Shown here piece by piece: positions 44,206-56,023 of a stretch of 64,000 nucleotides of DNA. The stretch is from Ophioderma brevispina (lineage: Eukaryota > Echinodermata > Ophiuroidea > Amphilepidida > Ophiodermatidae). Position 1 is the first letter of the stretch; each line of letters begins with the position of its first letter. The translations under genes were made by a program, and so were the position numbers. The stretch is from positions 62,001 through 126,000 of the forward strand of contig JAMKCH010002905.1 of assembly GCA_023653785.1 (NCBI GenBank). The letters are read 5' to 3'. The notes under the pieces were generated by a model. It had not been told where the DNA came from, did no database searches, and saw nothing but the letters and a program-made list of their open reading frames with translations.

Positions 44206-47200
44206 TTGTTTTTTATTACACCTCACTGTGACTCTAGGGTACGAGTGTTGTAGGGAAACCGTTCAATCTATTTCCCTAGGGAAATAGCTTCGCGTAATAC
44301 GAATCAGCCCAATAAATAGCATGATTATTGCAGAATATTCATGAGGTGTAATACAAAGTATATGTTTCTAATCAACAATAGACAAAACATTCCTAATAAG
44401 AAAAAGGCCCTTTTTTTACAATAGATGATCAATATATATTTGTATTTCAGTTTTCATTTTTATTCTTTATTGAGATAACTTTCTTCTGATTACTCCTCTC
44501 CTGAATTTCCATTGTATAACTTTAAGTCTTTGTGGCGCTATAGAATCCCTGCCAGGTCATGGTCAAATTTGCATAACAAAGTCAACATTACAAAAAAGCA
44601 GTCGCACTCCTGATTCACACGAGAGCCCCACAACAGCGCCACAGAGTAGTGCCATAGAGTTTTGTACATGGTACAACTTTCCATGAGCTCCTATTTTTAA
44701 TTAATACCACATTTATTTCTTTGCCAGTGCCACATGCTAGTATATATTATACCAGAAACGGTTATGACATTTAATTATGACCAATAAAGCTACAAATTGT
44801 TTCGTACCTGCCCTGCCCTTTTCCAAGACCCATATCCAGTTGAACACTTAAAATAGAGCCAAAACTTTCAATGAGGGACTGTGCATGCCATAGAGCACTG
44901 TAAAACCAGACATACCCTCTGTGTGTACGCATCGCTCACTAAACTTGATTTCTGGGCTCTCTTCATCACCAGACCAGTTTCTTTTGCCTCCCCATTTGTT
45001 ACGGAACATTCTCTAGCTATATTTTTGGTAGGGGTGTTCACCCATATCTAGTGTAAGAGTGTCGTACCATGCCCAAAACAAAAGGACGTTGCCCTGTTTC
45101 ATGAGGGAGAGACCGTCGGTCATCGCGCTCAGATCCGCGTGGATATTCCAGTCACTTTGGAGTTGAGTGCAGCTGTGTGCGAGTGTTGTGCCACTTGAAA
45201 AACATCGACTACTACACTGTGTGATTCTTGTGGCATTAACAGAAATCAGCAATTACATTTCAAAATCAATGCAACCATTTTAGTGACCATGAAGTCAAAG
45301 ATAACCTTTTAACACATATAATTAAGCTTGTCTTGTGATTTTAAGTGTTAAATAAATCCATCTTCATTTTCATCAAAAAAGACCAGTTCGGTCATCTGAT
45401 TAATATGTGATAAAAATGCAATTTCTTCGCAGATAATTAATCATAATTGAAAGCACCTTACTGGTTAACAAGTATTACCACCTCTTTAACACAGTCAGAA
45501 TAGTGCAAAAACATAGAGATTATGAATGTTTTACCAAAATAAATATATCGATAATAAAGATGAAATAAAAAGAACAAATAAATAACTGAAAAACCATGTA
45601 TAAAATGACATTAATAAATGGTATGTTTTGGGCCAAGTTTTTTGTTTTTTTCTGCAAGTGCCCTGAGGTTGAACAATAGCATACAATTAAAAAGATCTAG
45701 ACAACATGAGTAGCACATCATCAAAGGGTGACATAGCACTCAATTAAAATTAGTTCAAAACAATCATGAGGTAGCACCCAATCTAAATTCTATCTCTGAA
45801 TACCTACGATCCTACTTAAAATACAGTTTGTTTTGCCAGATGTTTTTTTATCATCCTTAGACTGGTAAGTCAATTTTGTTATTTTTTCTATCTAGTTTTG
45901 AATAGAATTTGTGAATAAATTTTGAATAAAATTTCCATCGTTTTGGATGAAATAGAATTCATTTCAATAGAATTGTGCAACAGTCAACAGATATTATTAG
46001 AGAGACGAAGAAGAAAGAGAGAGAAAGTGTGGAAAAGAAGTGTAGGAGATAGGGGAGCAGAAGGTGAACGAGGGGGAAGGCAATGACTAGCCGTGAGGGA
46101 AGGGAATACGGAAAGGTGCAAAGTAAGAGCGTAAGGGGGCAGAGGATGCGTTAGGACAACTGGTTTTTTCTGTATAAAATCAATAGTAAGCTGTTTAATA
46201 TCCGACTAATAACATTGCTTGATACAATACATATACATGTACACATAAACTTAAGCTTCTACTTGTATTACTCTCTGAATGAAGGAATAGTGAATAATTT
46301 TACCAGAGGTTTAAGCTAAAATGTTCATGAAGATCTACTCAGTCTGAAACAATTTTGCTCGTCATTTTCTTGTATTTACACAGGTAAAAAATACTTAGCC
46401 CATACTTTTAGTACCCAGCTCAGAGATTTGCGAATATCATATTCCAGCATTCAATTAAAATGCATACATAGTTATGGGTTATAATGTAAATATTTAAGAT
46501 AAACTTTCAGTCATTCCAAATAGACTAGAAACATAGGCCCTGTGATCATGGTGAATTCAGTGGAATTAATTTCATTTGGGAGGAACACGTTCTTGATGTC
46601 ATTCTTAGTTCCACCTCAATTTTTGAACATCTTCTTGTTTGTTTTTTCAACTTGATCCCATTCAGTGACAACCATGTCATTCTATTTTGTTTGTGCATAA
46701 GTTTGAACTAGTGCCGTCACACCTAGTCTGTTATTCGTCCTTAAAAATAGTCAATGGTTTGTCAAGGAGTTTAAGTGGTTTTTTCTAACCCTTGTGTGCT
46801 GACATTGATTACATTGGCCCAGTCGAGTAACAATGTCTCGGTATGTTGTAACCAAAGGTGCTTATTGGGTGACTTTTTCCTTAAGTATAATGAAAGAAAC
46901 AGTATCAAACCACTCCCTGCTTTTCTTTGAACTCATTGGGTGTCATTGTACTGCTTCAGTTTCCCGAATACTTAGATCTTTAGAAGAGAAAAGTATTCTT
47001 TCATATATGACACTATTTTTGGCCACACGTTCTTCACATACATCAGACAAAATTCTCTACCTTATCTATGTTGCTAAAAAGTCCTAATCTTTTCAGGGCC
47101 ATTTAAGTCCTGTGTGTTCAGGGCCCTACTCTCCTTGCCAACATAGAACGAGAAGCCTTTAACTCCTATACTTGCGAGCATGTCTTCATATGCAGCCGGT

Positions 47201-47724
47201 GTTTTTTTATGTACTTACCGCGTTCACATGATTTGAATGTTCTCGTATTCTCAACTCGCATCGGCTTGCGCAGTTCGTAGAATTAGCAGTGCTATGAGCA
47301 CTCCTGATACTCTTAGAAACATATTTCGAATATCCTACTACGACGACTCGATTGTGTATGATCTGAAAAGTATGGAGTTCGAATCCCCCCTTTCGACTTC
47401 TTTTCACTCATCTTAGCTATCCTTCTGTGGTTCGAGCGATACCCTTAGCATTGGGATCAGGATAGCATCCTTATGTATCTCGCTCAATGCAGGAGTGAGA
47501 TGAATTTGCACTCATCAAACCACAAACCCTCAGAAGAATTTATATCACCTGAAAGTGAATACGTCGATCGAGTAGGTGATATCCCCCCCCACCATCAGCA
47601 CAAGTTCTGTGAATGATTCGTATCACTCACAATATCTTGCCAAGTGTTGTTCAGGGATTCATTTTTCTTCAGCATTTAAGATAGCGATTTTGTAATTGCC
47701 GGATGTGAAATTACCATTACTTCC
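44206..47724. other. No supported gene; one possible tRNA-like relic
   Basis: Minus-strand sequence at 46600-47160 reads as short coding-like pieces (e.g. LLLDWANVINVSTQG) in shifting frames, but I cannot name them. At ~47365-47390 a B-box-like AGTTCGAATCCCCCC appears without a convincing A box or cloverleaf. 46010-46100 is purine-rich. CCATCTCC/GAGG-type words elsewhere are unremarkable. Confidence 0.35.
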
Positions 47725-48854
47725 TCATCTAGAATACAAGCAGGGAGCGTTTACGAAGAATATATTTTCCCAACTTGGGTCCCGTCCCCGCTGATCTTGA
47801 TCCTGACTTTTCCTGCTTTGATTTGGTCTGCCTTGATCAGCGCAGGAAGTGATGTCTGGTAAACCCTTCAAGGCCCCTGCAACACCTGGCGTATCAGGTA
47901 CGGTGTACTTTTTGATGGGAATGAAATCTGCTACTGAATTCATTTGCTGTTTTAACGCTGTAAAGTTTTTGAGAGATTTGAATTTTTGAGCCAATCATTA
48001 TATGCCTCATGCGGATATGTTTGAATTTTGTCCTTCACAAGCATGGCAAAGTTGAGATTTCGCAAACGCTCTATGTTTGTCTGGATTGTCTTCATCTGCC
48101 TCACGCATGCCATCCTTTGCAATCATTGAGTACTGTGATGGTCTCAACTTTGCCAGTGGTTTTTTTCGGACCATAACATTTTTTTACTTCATATCCTTGA
48201 TTTCAAGGAAGCAGAGCAGCAGTACAATCTTCTTTCAATTGGTTTTTTTCGTCGAAACATTGGCTTTTCTGCTGTAAGTTCCATTTTTGATTCTTAAGTT
48301 TCGACCCCTTGCCTTGTTTAAATGCTTTTTGGGGGGGGGGGGACCATTTACCAGGAGCCCTTTGTAACTTTTGAACAGCCTTTTTCTTTCTGTTTTTAGT
48401 GTTTTCTTCAGGCCGATGTTGCGCTATAGTCTGATGATGGAGCTTTTGTTTCAGGCTGGCAATTTTGCTGAAGCATTTCATTTGCTTGTAATTCGTCGTA
48501 ACCGATCTTTAAACTGCCAATTGTTCACAGTACTCAACCAACTTTTCATAGATTTTTCTTTTGCTTACCACCAGAGTGCCCTTTCTTATACTTGGAAAGA
48601 ATCTGTCAATTTTGGACAATATTTGGCCGCCATCTTGTTGTGTATGACAATGTATCTTGTTTTCTTGGCAAATTGTTCTCAAATATTTTTGTCAGTTTTT
48701 TTCTGTTTTTTGGCAAATGTGAAATAGGTGATTTGTTAGCAGCTACGGCCTTGTGAAGAGCACCGATGCGACTGCAACATATATGCTGGGCTGTTTGACT
48801 GACATTTTGATATTTCCCGGAATCAAATCCTTGGAAAACTATGAAAGAAAACAT
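47725..48854 (-). pseudogene. Unrecognised coding-like stretch
   Basis: Three minus-strand frames follow one another: 48854-48606 (FQGFDSGKYQNVSQTAQHIC start, directly after the acceptor-like TTTTCTTTCATAG), 48481-48203 (Lys/Gln-rich, ASLKQKLHHQTIAQHRPEEN) and 47994-47725. Between them coding-like sequence continues in shifted frames (e.g. LAKLRPSQYSMIAKDGMREA; LRNLNFAMLVKDKIQTYPHE). I do not recognise a domain. It could be the downstream part of the 49.5-50.6-kb gene in the same orientation, or a transposon protein. A G/C homopolymer at ~48331-48342 may hide one of the frame changes. Confidence 0.35.
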
Positions 48855-49504
48855 AGAGTATTAAATTTCAGTAAAATTTAATAAAAATTGATATACGTTA
48901 AGTCCTCACGTATAAAGCAATCAGTTACATGTAAACAGATATACCAATTATGAAACGTCCCAAAACACAGAAAGAAGGTTTGTACTGTGAACAAAAAAGC
49001 AATAGTTCAAACTAAATGATAGGCCCTATACAGCAGAAACCTCAATGTAATTCCATAACAGACTACGAAGAAAATAAAATACAATCACTTACAATTGTAA
49101 GTACTATTACACGATATAAGAAATAATGGGAGTTTGCATTACAAGTTATTAAAATAGAAACAAATCTTATAAATGGGTTCAAAAGTCTCTTAAAACTTCA
49201 CAAATTTACACTAGTTGGCAAGGAAGGAAGGGTCCCACATTGCTACATTAGCTAACACTACTCTAACATTCTAACAATTTTCCCTCCGGTTTTACAAATC
49301 TAAAACAATACAAAATGTCCACGTCAGTCACTTGTTTTAACCGGACTCCTGAAGCTTCATCTGGAACATATTCCCTTTAAGGGATGGTGTTTACCAACTT
49401 CACAATTACAGTCCTATCGACAACTTCGAAATTCTTATGTATGTTTTTTCAAGATTCGTCTGTATCCAGTTTTTTGTGAATTGGTCTCAAGCACAATTAT
49501 TTTT

Positions 49505-49865
49505 CAAAAGTAAGCCGTCCTCCTTTCAAACTGATTGTTCCAACCTTCTCACAGATGATGAAAACAATCCTTATCACCGTCCACACGAATTATAAAGTAA
49601 GGAGCATGAGATCGGTGAAATCCAATGTTTTCCTTGATGCTTGTTTTCGTAGCTTATGGATGAATAGTTCACACCTAGTTTCCAAGGGTTCCAACTCTGG
49701 TTGCTTCTTTGCAGAATAATATCCCTTTGTGGTATCCCGTCTATTCCAGTTATCACCCCCACCAATATAATGCACCTCTACTTCCTCGTCGTTCATTACA
49801 ATCGATGGTAAACAGGAATGAGTAAAAAGAATGAGTACACAATAACTATGAACTATGAATTTCAA
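49505..49865 (-). CDS. Chromo/Tudor-knot-like gene, exon 2 (frameshifted)
   Basis: The minus strand reads NDEEVEVHYIGGGDNWNRRD, YYSAKKQPELEPLETRCELF and IHKLRK. Then, in a +1-shifted frame, it reads SIKENIGFHRSHAPYFIIRV, DGDKDCFHHL, with EKVGTISLKGGRLTFEK after another shift. The VHYIGxxxxW core resembles chromo/Tudor-knot-like folds. The whole resembles an uncharacterised invertebrate family that I know only by pattern (VHYIGW..., then IKENL...DP.F.I.V..D.D.F..L). The shifts are single-base and fall next to A-runs (AAAAC). The exact acceptor is unresolved; upstream of the exon is a T-rich tract and a 25-G run. Function unknown; methyl-lysine or nucleic-acid binding would be speculation. Confidence 0.5.
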
Positions 49866-49902
49866 TATTGACAGTATTAAACAAACATGAAATCAAGGTA
49901 AA

Positions 49903-49927
49903 GGGGGGGGGGGGGGGGGGGGGGGGG
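49903..49927 (+). repeat. Run of 25 G
   Basis: An uninterrupted homopolymer of 25 G on the plus strand (C on the coding strand) inside the presumed intron of the 50-kb gene. It could fold as a G-quadruplex; its length is likely unreliable in any sequencing method. Confidence 0.9.
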
Positions 49928-50499
49928 TGAAATAAACTATGAAATTGGAAATCTACTTTTCTTCAATCAATACTTAGACCATAATATATTTTTTCATTAA
50001 AAAACATGCTCCATCATTTTAGAATCTAGGCTGGCAGCGCTTGCACTACTATTACTATACCATAGCAGAAAACAAGAAACAATACCAAGGATAGGCCTAT
50101 TATATTTATTAGAACAGATTATGATTCATCACCAAACATACCGTTTACCCCTCTATGTAGCAGATTGACTGATCTAAATACGTGAAGTCTCACATATGTG
50201 CCATAGCAGGGCTGAGATCAAAAGTTCTACATTTTATCATGTTATTTGGAGCTTACATGAAAGATTATATATTTTCATAACAACTTAAACGTCCAAGATT
50301 TAATAAATCCTGATAAAATTTATCATTTTCTTATCTAAGTGAAGGCTGCAGTGAGCAATTTATTAAGTTAAAAGTGTCTTACTCTTCTAGTTTAAGCTAG
50401 CGTATACATGTGGCACACAAAAAGACATAGATTGCCCCAGGCTATATAAGTTTTGTAATTTCTTTTCACCATCAAAACTTTTATATAATGGAAACTTAC

Positions 50500-50643
50500 C
50501 TCAACTTCAAATATCTCGTTTGGTCTCCACTTGACAGTTGTTCCAGTTGAAGGAAGCTTTGGATAGTTTAGTTCATCATAAAATCCACTTTTTTGTTGAT
50601 CTAATTTCCTTGGGCGAAGAGAATACCCACCAGGGCTGGCCAT
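50500..50643 (-). CDS. Chromo/Tudor-knot-like gene, exon 1
   Basis: ATG at 50641-50643 in a good context (ACCCATGG), with an in-frame stop about a dozen codons upstream, starts MASPGGYSLRPRKLDQQKSG and ends KWRPNEIFEVE at a strong donor (GAG|GTAAGT). The exon is exactly 48 codons, phase 0. The ending IFEVE is the entry strand expected before the VHYIG block of the next exon. Basic N-terminus (LRPRK) would suit nuclear localisation, which is inference. No frameshift in this exon. Confidence 0.55.
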
Positions 50644-50794
50644 GGGTACTCCACCCGTTTCCTCTGGTACTGCACAAGCTACTGCTTAGCCTGCTCGTTT
50701 TGTTGGCTGATTGTGGAGGTTCAGTGAACTTCCACTGAACTTCCCGCGAAGTACAAATGAGACTCTGGCTGTGGAAAACTATTTCTCTTTATAC

Positions 50795-51200
50795 ATGTTT
50801 GATGTCAAAAATTAGATCGTAAAAGCGCGATTCATGTTACCCTTATCAAATTGCCTCTGCACATATAGTTGGACGGAAATTGCTAGCAAATGTAGGTTGA
50901 AGCTGCACAGTAGACATTTTCATGTCATAGTAAGATCAAAAGTCTAATACAATTCGTAAGGTCATTTGACATCAAAACTTAAATCGCACCAAGTTTGGGG
51001 TTACCGTTTTGATTCAAATTGTGCGAACAGAATACCTGAACTCTATTTGCTACCACACTTGGGGCATAGAAGCACTATAGACGCCTTCATGTCAGGGTAG
51101 GATTAAGGGTCATACACAAAGGGGTCAAAGGTATTTGAGGTCGAAGGTTAGATCGCTCAAGCATGACCTATAGTTCGAGAACCGCCGTGTTCTGTGGGCC
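50795..51200 (+). repeat. Degenerate ~168-bp tandem repeat, 2.4 copies
   Basis: Related words recur every ~168 bp: GTCAAAAATTAGATCGTAAAAGC (50802), CATCAAAACTTAAATCGCACCAAG (50970), GTCGAAGGTTAGATCGCTCAAGC (51138). Between them TTTTCATGTCATAGTAAGATC and CTTCATGTCAGGGTAGGATTA correspond. Non-coding. Confidence 0.6.
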
Positions 51201-52339
51201 AATATTTTTTATCCACTGAAAGGTTAGATGTTCCTTAACATACCGTCCTTACAAATATGGGAGTAGGAAAGGAAATTGAGGTGACATTTCAATTCATTTT
51301 CCAAGAAAATGTTCATGTTTTTTTTGGTAAGCGGGATCAGCCGGTATCTGATTTGAAAAATATATTATGCATTCTACACTTTGGTTTTTCCCCCAAGCCC
51401 CCGATGGGGACAACAAAATTTGCTATACATTGGTTTTTGTTTATGTCCCATAGTCTGATTAGTTCATTGTAGGAAGTGATAAAATTAGGTGTGAGTTTGT
51501 GTGTGAAAGTGTGCGGGAAGGTGTGATGTTTTGGATGTGTGTGGTGTGTGTGGTGTTGTGTATGTTTTGTTACATTTAGGTGACATGTCGTTGTGTCAAT
51601 TCTTACCTTCAGAAGGATTGGTATTATTGGAATAAGCTGGCAATAGCAATCAAGAATGACCCGTATCGCCCATCATTCAAGTAATACCAGAAATCGGGAG
51701 TTTTGTTCGCCAAAGATTCATCTGTAAGTTAACGCAATCATCTGTAGTTCGTTAATTCTGACAAAATAGGAATTAACCCCATCCCCTTGCTTTCTTTTCT
51801 CTAGTTTCCCTTTTCCTAATCCTCGATACATATAGAACGTGTAATACCAAAAGTTTATTGTCACACCATTTTAATATTAAAGAGTTTATGTAAATTTATT
51901 TAAAATTATTGAACAAAAATAACCTAGTATTAACAACTATTATTTGAGGGTATTTACCATTGGTTTTTGCCTTCCTGTTGCTAACATTTCTCGTGCGATA
52001 ACATTTACTACCAGTGTAAAAGCGCGCCCAGAAAAGTACCGTCCCGTTCACTTATTATCCGAACATGAAACTGTTTGTAGTTCAGGAAAATGTAACTCTA
52101 ATTCCCTGTTAATTACCTTGGCGACTAAATATTAATAACGTAAGTATAAGGTGGGAATAAAAACATGTTCATAAATGACTCAAGAATGCACCAAGGCCTC
52201 AGATATACATGCCTTCATTATAAATGCATACACATTTAACGGTATAAATCCATATGTTGAGAATAAAATATGTTTTATAAAATGAGAAACACCTCCGCAG
52301 AATTATCTCAGGATGACCTTCAACAATAACAACTTTGAG
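51201..52339. other. No gene; GT-rich microsatellite
   Basis: 51485-51570 is an imperfect GT/GTGTGG microsatellite. The remaining sequence is AT-rich with no supported gene. Confidence 0.45.
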
Positions 52340-53080
52340 GCAATTTTATATAGCGCCAATGTCCAGAGAACGATCATGGCGTATACACACAAGATAAATG
52401 CGTTAGAAAAATAAAATATACAAAAAGCATGCAAAGTACTGAGGACATAATAGATGTTTTAGGACCCTAATTGAAAATTGAGTTGGTTGACTCACGAACA
52501 TGACAAGGGATATTTATTCTAGAGGGAAGGCCCTTGACAGCAAAGGAGCCGCCTGTTAGTTGATGGTCTGAGTTGGTCTGTAGATGAACGCGAAAATGGT
52601 CCTTGTTATGGCATGTCTTTGATCTTTATGCTGTAGGATCTATTGTGGAACCTGACTGTTTATAGCTGTTAAACAGTGGGAGCAAATGTAGAGTCAATTA
52701 AAGGAGCCGGGCTCTCAAGTTTTGAAGCGGAATAAGATGAATTTAGCAGTCTTTTTGTTCGTATTGATGAAAGCGGTTTAGTTCAGTGAGGCAGTGTTTA
52801 TAATGCGGTTCCATTGCCGCAATCAGTCGGGTCAAAATGAGTGCACGAATGAACTGATGCCTAACATCGTGATCAAGGAACTCAGTCTCCTGGTATTGTA
52901 AAGTTGGTAAGGCCCCAGTGCAAATCTTCTTGGTTATGCTCCTCGAACTCTTCTGTACTATTTCTGTACTTACGCTCTACCCCTCCTGTGCTATCTCTTT
53001 CCGCCGATATTTGATCATTATACACAGTAAAAGATGTCTGATGGTGCGAGTCTTTGTGTGCGCAGAGTAGCACAATGGCG
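52340..53080 (-). pseudogene. Probable LINE 3' end remnant
   Basis: Minus-strand pieces EEHNQEDLHWGL (~52915), YNTRRLSSLITMLGISSFVH in a shifted frame, and SFAVKG..SRINIPCHVRESTNSIF (~52490-52550) look like the C-terminal part of a LINE ORF2 (LHWLP-type and FxxxGPxLWNxIPxxIRES-type patterns), heavily broken. The 3' end beyond it contains, inverted, GGCGCTATATAAAATTG, close to the SINE tail at 25485-25500. Confidence 0.42.
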
Positions 53081-53659
53081 TTCTAGACCAAGCGAACCTT
53101 AGTTTCACAAACAGGCTGTTGACACATCAATTGTAACAATATGGGGGGGGGAAAAGTTCTTTTGATCAGAATCAAATTGGTCAAGAGTACAGAAATTTTG
53201 ATAAAAACGAGAACAATGCGATATCCGAGACGACGTCTTCACACACAACCTCGAGTCGATGATGTTGTCTATTAATCTTGCAATAATAAGGTCAAGCGTG
53301 TGAAGAGAACGGCCTGTCGGTCATATACAAACTTGTACAATCCACATGTCTCAATTGTAGAAAGTAGGCCTTTAGAATCCCACTTTGAACGTGCGTGTTG
53401 AAATCTCATCCAACACCTGTCTTCAGGGGAAGGAGGCACTCACTCAGAAACTCGTCAAACTCGTTAAGGAAAGCTGAAGTCCGTAGCTTATTTACTTTGG
53501 ATGGTAGGGGACGGTATGAAAAACCGAATACCTTCTCCAATGGTCTATCAAGATATACAGCCCAGAGTCAAAAAACCCGACATTCAGAAAAAAAAATATT
53601 TACAGGTTGAACTGTTTTAACACGTTATTTTTGCTTGAATGTTTTCTTTAGTGTTACAG
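53081..53659. other. No recognisable gene
   Basis: Nothing could be supported here apart from a G-run near 53142. Confidence 0.4.
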
Positions 53660-54480
53660 GATTACCAGGCTATCAGCAAGTTTTATTTGATGTCTTTTGG
53701 ACTTAGGTTCAGAAACTATGTCCATTTTGCGGAAAGACCCAAAATTCTGTTTGTCCATTTTTAGTAATACAATGCAAAGAGATATACACCGGTGTCTACC
53801 ATACATCTATTATAGCAAAGACAATTCACACATGCAATTACAGTTGGTTATGATATCTTCTTTACAAAAACATATCCGTTTGAATACAACGGTCTACTGA
53901 GGAACATATTGTAAGTAAATATCTCAACACTGAATTCCATTGTTCGAGCATAAAGAGATCCAATGTTCTTAGGATAATGATTTATATGAACAAATGCAGT
54001 GACTCAGTGTCCATATTTGCGAGGACGAACTAAAGCTGAGTTTTCTGTAAGTAATTTAGAATTAAAACTTATAATTAAATTGCGCTTGTTTCTCAATCTG
54101 AATAAAAAAAATGTTGATACAAAGTAAACTGTGGCTCATACACAGCCATCCTGACTTTCTTATCTGGGACATTGAACATTTTTTTCACTCAGCCTTTCTT
54201 TTGTAATGTATGGGATATTAATTTTATAATCCTGCAAGTATTCTCCCCCTTCTATTATTTCACCGATAAATTGGTGTTGTTGTAAATTATTTTACCAAAA
54301 GCACTGCTAAAAACATGCATGACTACATGTAAACGATGCATCTTTGTATGGTTCAAAATGCCAAACAGGATTTTAAGTCTGTCAGCAAAATAGGCATAAC
54401 TTTTTATCCAAGTCCAAAATGGCCACACAAAAAAAACGTTTTCGAAAGTCGTTGTTTATTCGCTTTTAGCAAAATTGGAG
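53660..54480. repeat. Inverted-repeat relic with a second copy at 63.7 kb
   Basis: 53685-53760 (TTTTATTTGATGTCTTTTGG..CCATTTTGCGGAAAGACCC) corresponds in inverted orientation to 54365-54440. The right half, 54150-54470, is matched at high similarity by 63690-64000 in the opposite orientation, including GATGCATCGTTTACAT and GATTATAAAATTAATATCCC. On the minus strand the right half reads ITKERLSEKNVQ and DKKVRMAVYEPQF, which may be eroded coding sequence. Confidence 0.6.
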
Positions 54481-54614
54481 CAGAATGATTCGTTAAACTA
54501 TTTTAATTATTTTTTATCCTGAATGTAGGGGTTTGTATTGACTAACATGTATATTCAAATGTTGTAACAGACGCTTTGAAATGGCTTGATTAAGATGATA
54601 GAAGAACGTACATA

Positions 54615-54776
54615 CTCTCTGATTTCGGATGTGCATCTGCCCAACCGTCGCTTTCATTCAACCAAGTATATGTTAGAAAAACTATATCAACGTCGTTGGC
54701 ATTGCGAATAATACAGTCCACAAGGAAGGTGGTTTGTATTTGTAATGGAGTGTGCGTTCCAGAGGCTGATATTCAT
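54615..54776 (-). pseudogene. LINE endonuclease fragment
   Basis: The minus strand reads INISLWNAHSITN then, frame-shifted, FLVDCIIRNANDVDIVFLT and YTWLNESDGWADAHPKSE. N-x-x-SI-x-N-K..DI..LTETWL is the opening of the apurinic/apyrimidinic-type endonuclease of LINE ORF2. The catalytic Glu of TETW is Tyr here, so the fragment is inactive. Same orientation as the possible LINE 3' end at 52340-53080; both could be parts of one element broken by later insertions. Confidence 0.6.
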
Positions 54777-55847
54777 GAAGGCAGTGCCTTTATGGCTATA
54801 AACAATCCCAGCGGGAATCCGTAAGTTTTGGTATTTCTTTCCTCCTCACTTACCAAGATGACCCCATCTTTTCCGCGGAGGCAGATCGGTGATGGGTCAC
54901 ACATGGTATGGAAAGCAAGTTCACCGAATATGGTACACATTAAACAAGGGAACATAGTGTACTTGTATGAAGCCATGAAGATATATTGCTGAATACTTAA
55001 TACACTGTAAACCTGCAGTCACAGAAAATACAGCAGGATCAATAGGTTGATCCACTTGATCAGAAATCATCTTGTGTTCACACTTGTTCAACCCAGGAAG
55101 AAAGTAACGGTGAAATAAAGAGTTCCTGTGTAAGTGCATTAGCAAAATCGAATTAGGTTTTGATAATCCGTTAAATATATTGCGTTTCCATCAAAATTTA
55201 GTCATTTTTGTGATCATCTCCTTTCTAAATTTGCGTACTTTTATATGCCACACAACAGTATTGAAGACGTGATGACACCAAATATTTCCATCCATTCTAA
55301 TATATAACGATCTCTTAGGGTTGGCTTCAAAACTACGCCAGCTAACCGCGGCGCGGTCCATGATGGTTGAACCATTCAAATAGATAAATAAAAGGCTACC
55401 GACGGCCATTTCGATTCAATTGAACTCTTTGGTCGACGCTTAAATGTACGTAAACCTTACAGCATGGAAAATTCACCGTCGCAATGATTGCAGATTTGTC
55501 AATATGGCGACCAAAATGGCGGGGTCTCAGGTATGTCTTAGTTGCTATGACGAGTATGACATTTTTAACACAGTAGTAATGTACAGTTCTAATATTTTTA
55601 TCAATATGGAACTTTGCCCTCGGTAGGTGCAAAACAACGCCCGCCAACTCGTTCTTTTTTATTGGTTATTAGCCAAATTAAGCGTGTTCGTGCCCATTCT
55701 AAATAAGTTACCGGGAACAGCCCAGAGGTCTTGGACGGAACCGTGTTTTCATTGTTCAGAACATACAATAGAATCCAGTTCCAACCGGAAAGAACCGAGC
55801 TGATCCGACGAGTTTTGAAGCTACCTTGTAATGAAAAATATAGGTAC
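54777..55847. other. No exon identified; downstream of ODC-like exons
   Basis: The next ODC exon (EPGRYYV region) should lie toward lower coordinates, but I could not find it here. A minus-strand open stretch at 55145-54860 ends at a donor-like CTTG|GTAAGT. It directly precedes the LINE endonuclease and probably belongs to that element. Confidence 0.4.
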
Positions 55848-56023
55848 CTTTTCAAAGGTTAGCTTCTCGGGACTACAACCAATCTCCTGGGAACCCTCCA
55901 CCTATGTCCAACACATTCATTTTAAAGCCCAAAGTCAGTAGCCTCGTTGAACAATAAACGCGCATCTCGGATTGGTTTGCCAAGGCCTTCAGGATCCTGG
56001 ACAACCAACTTCCAACGTGAAAA
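55848..56023 (-). CDS. ODC / antizyme-inhibitor-like exon (HVGSG, GGGFPG)
   Basis: After the acceptor TTATGTTCGCAG the minus strand encodes the ornithine decarboxylase segment beginning FHVGSGC, followed by DPE.LGKPIRDARLLFNEATDFGFK, LDIGGGFPGD and KLTFEK. It ends at donor GAAAAG|GTACCT. (Frames must be shifted to read it.) In known ODCs, the His of FHVGSG stacks on pyridoxal phosphate and the Gly-rich GGGFPG loop holds its phosphate. ODC makes putrescine from ornithine. The split serine codon (AG|T) matches the previous exon exactly. The exon spans what are two exons in vertebrate ODC as I remember it. At least three extra single bases (in AGTTGGTT, GTCCAGG and TTTGGGCTT) and a stop after GD break the frame: sequencing error or decay. 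ODC and antizyme inhibitor cannot be told apart here. Confidence 0.8.

Noticed and set aside
47190..47410. tRNA gene suggested by AGTTCGAATCCCCCC
   Set aside because: A B-box-like word is present, but there is no fitting A box, acceptor stem or anticodon arm; at most a SINE relic.
54773..55145. Proteasome-like or further ODC exon (SPICLRGKDGVIL before a GTAAGT)
   Set aside because: The resemblance is short and frame-inconsistent, and the stretch runs straight into a LINE endonuclease fragment, so it more likely belongs to that element.
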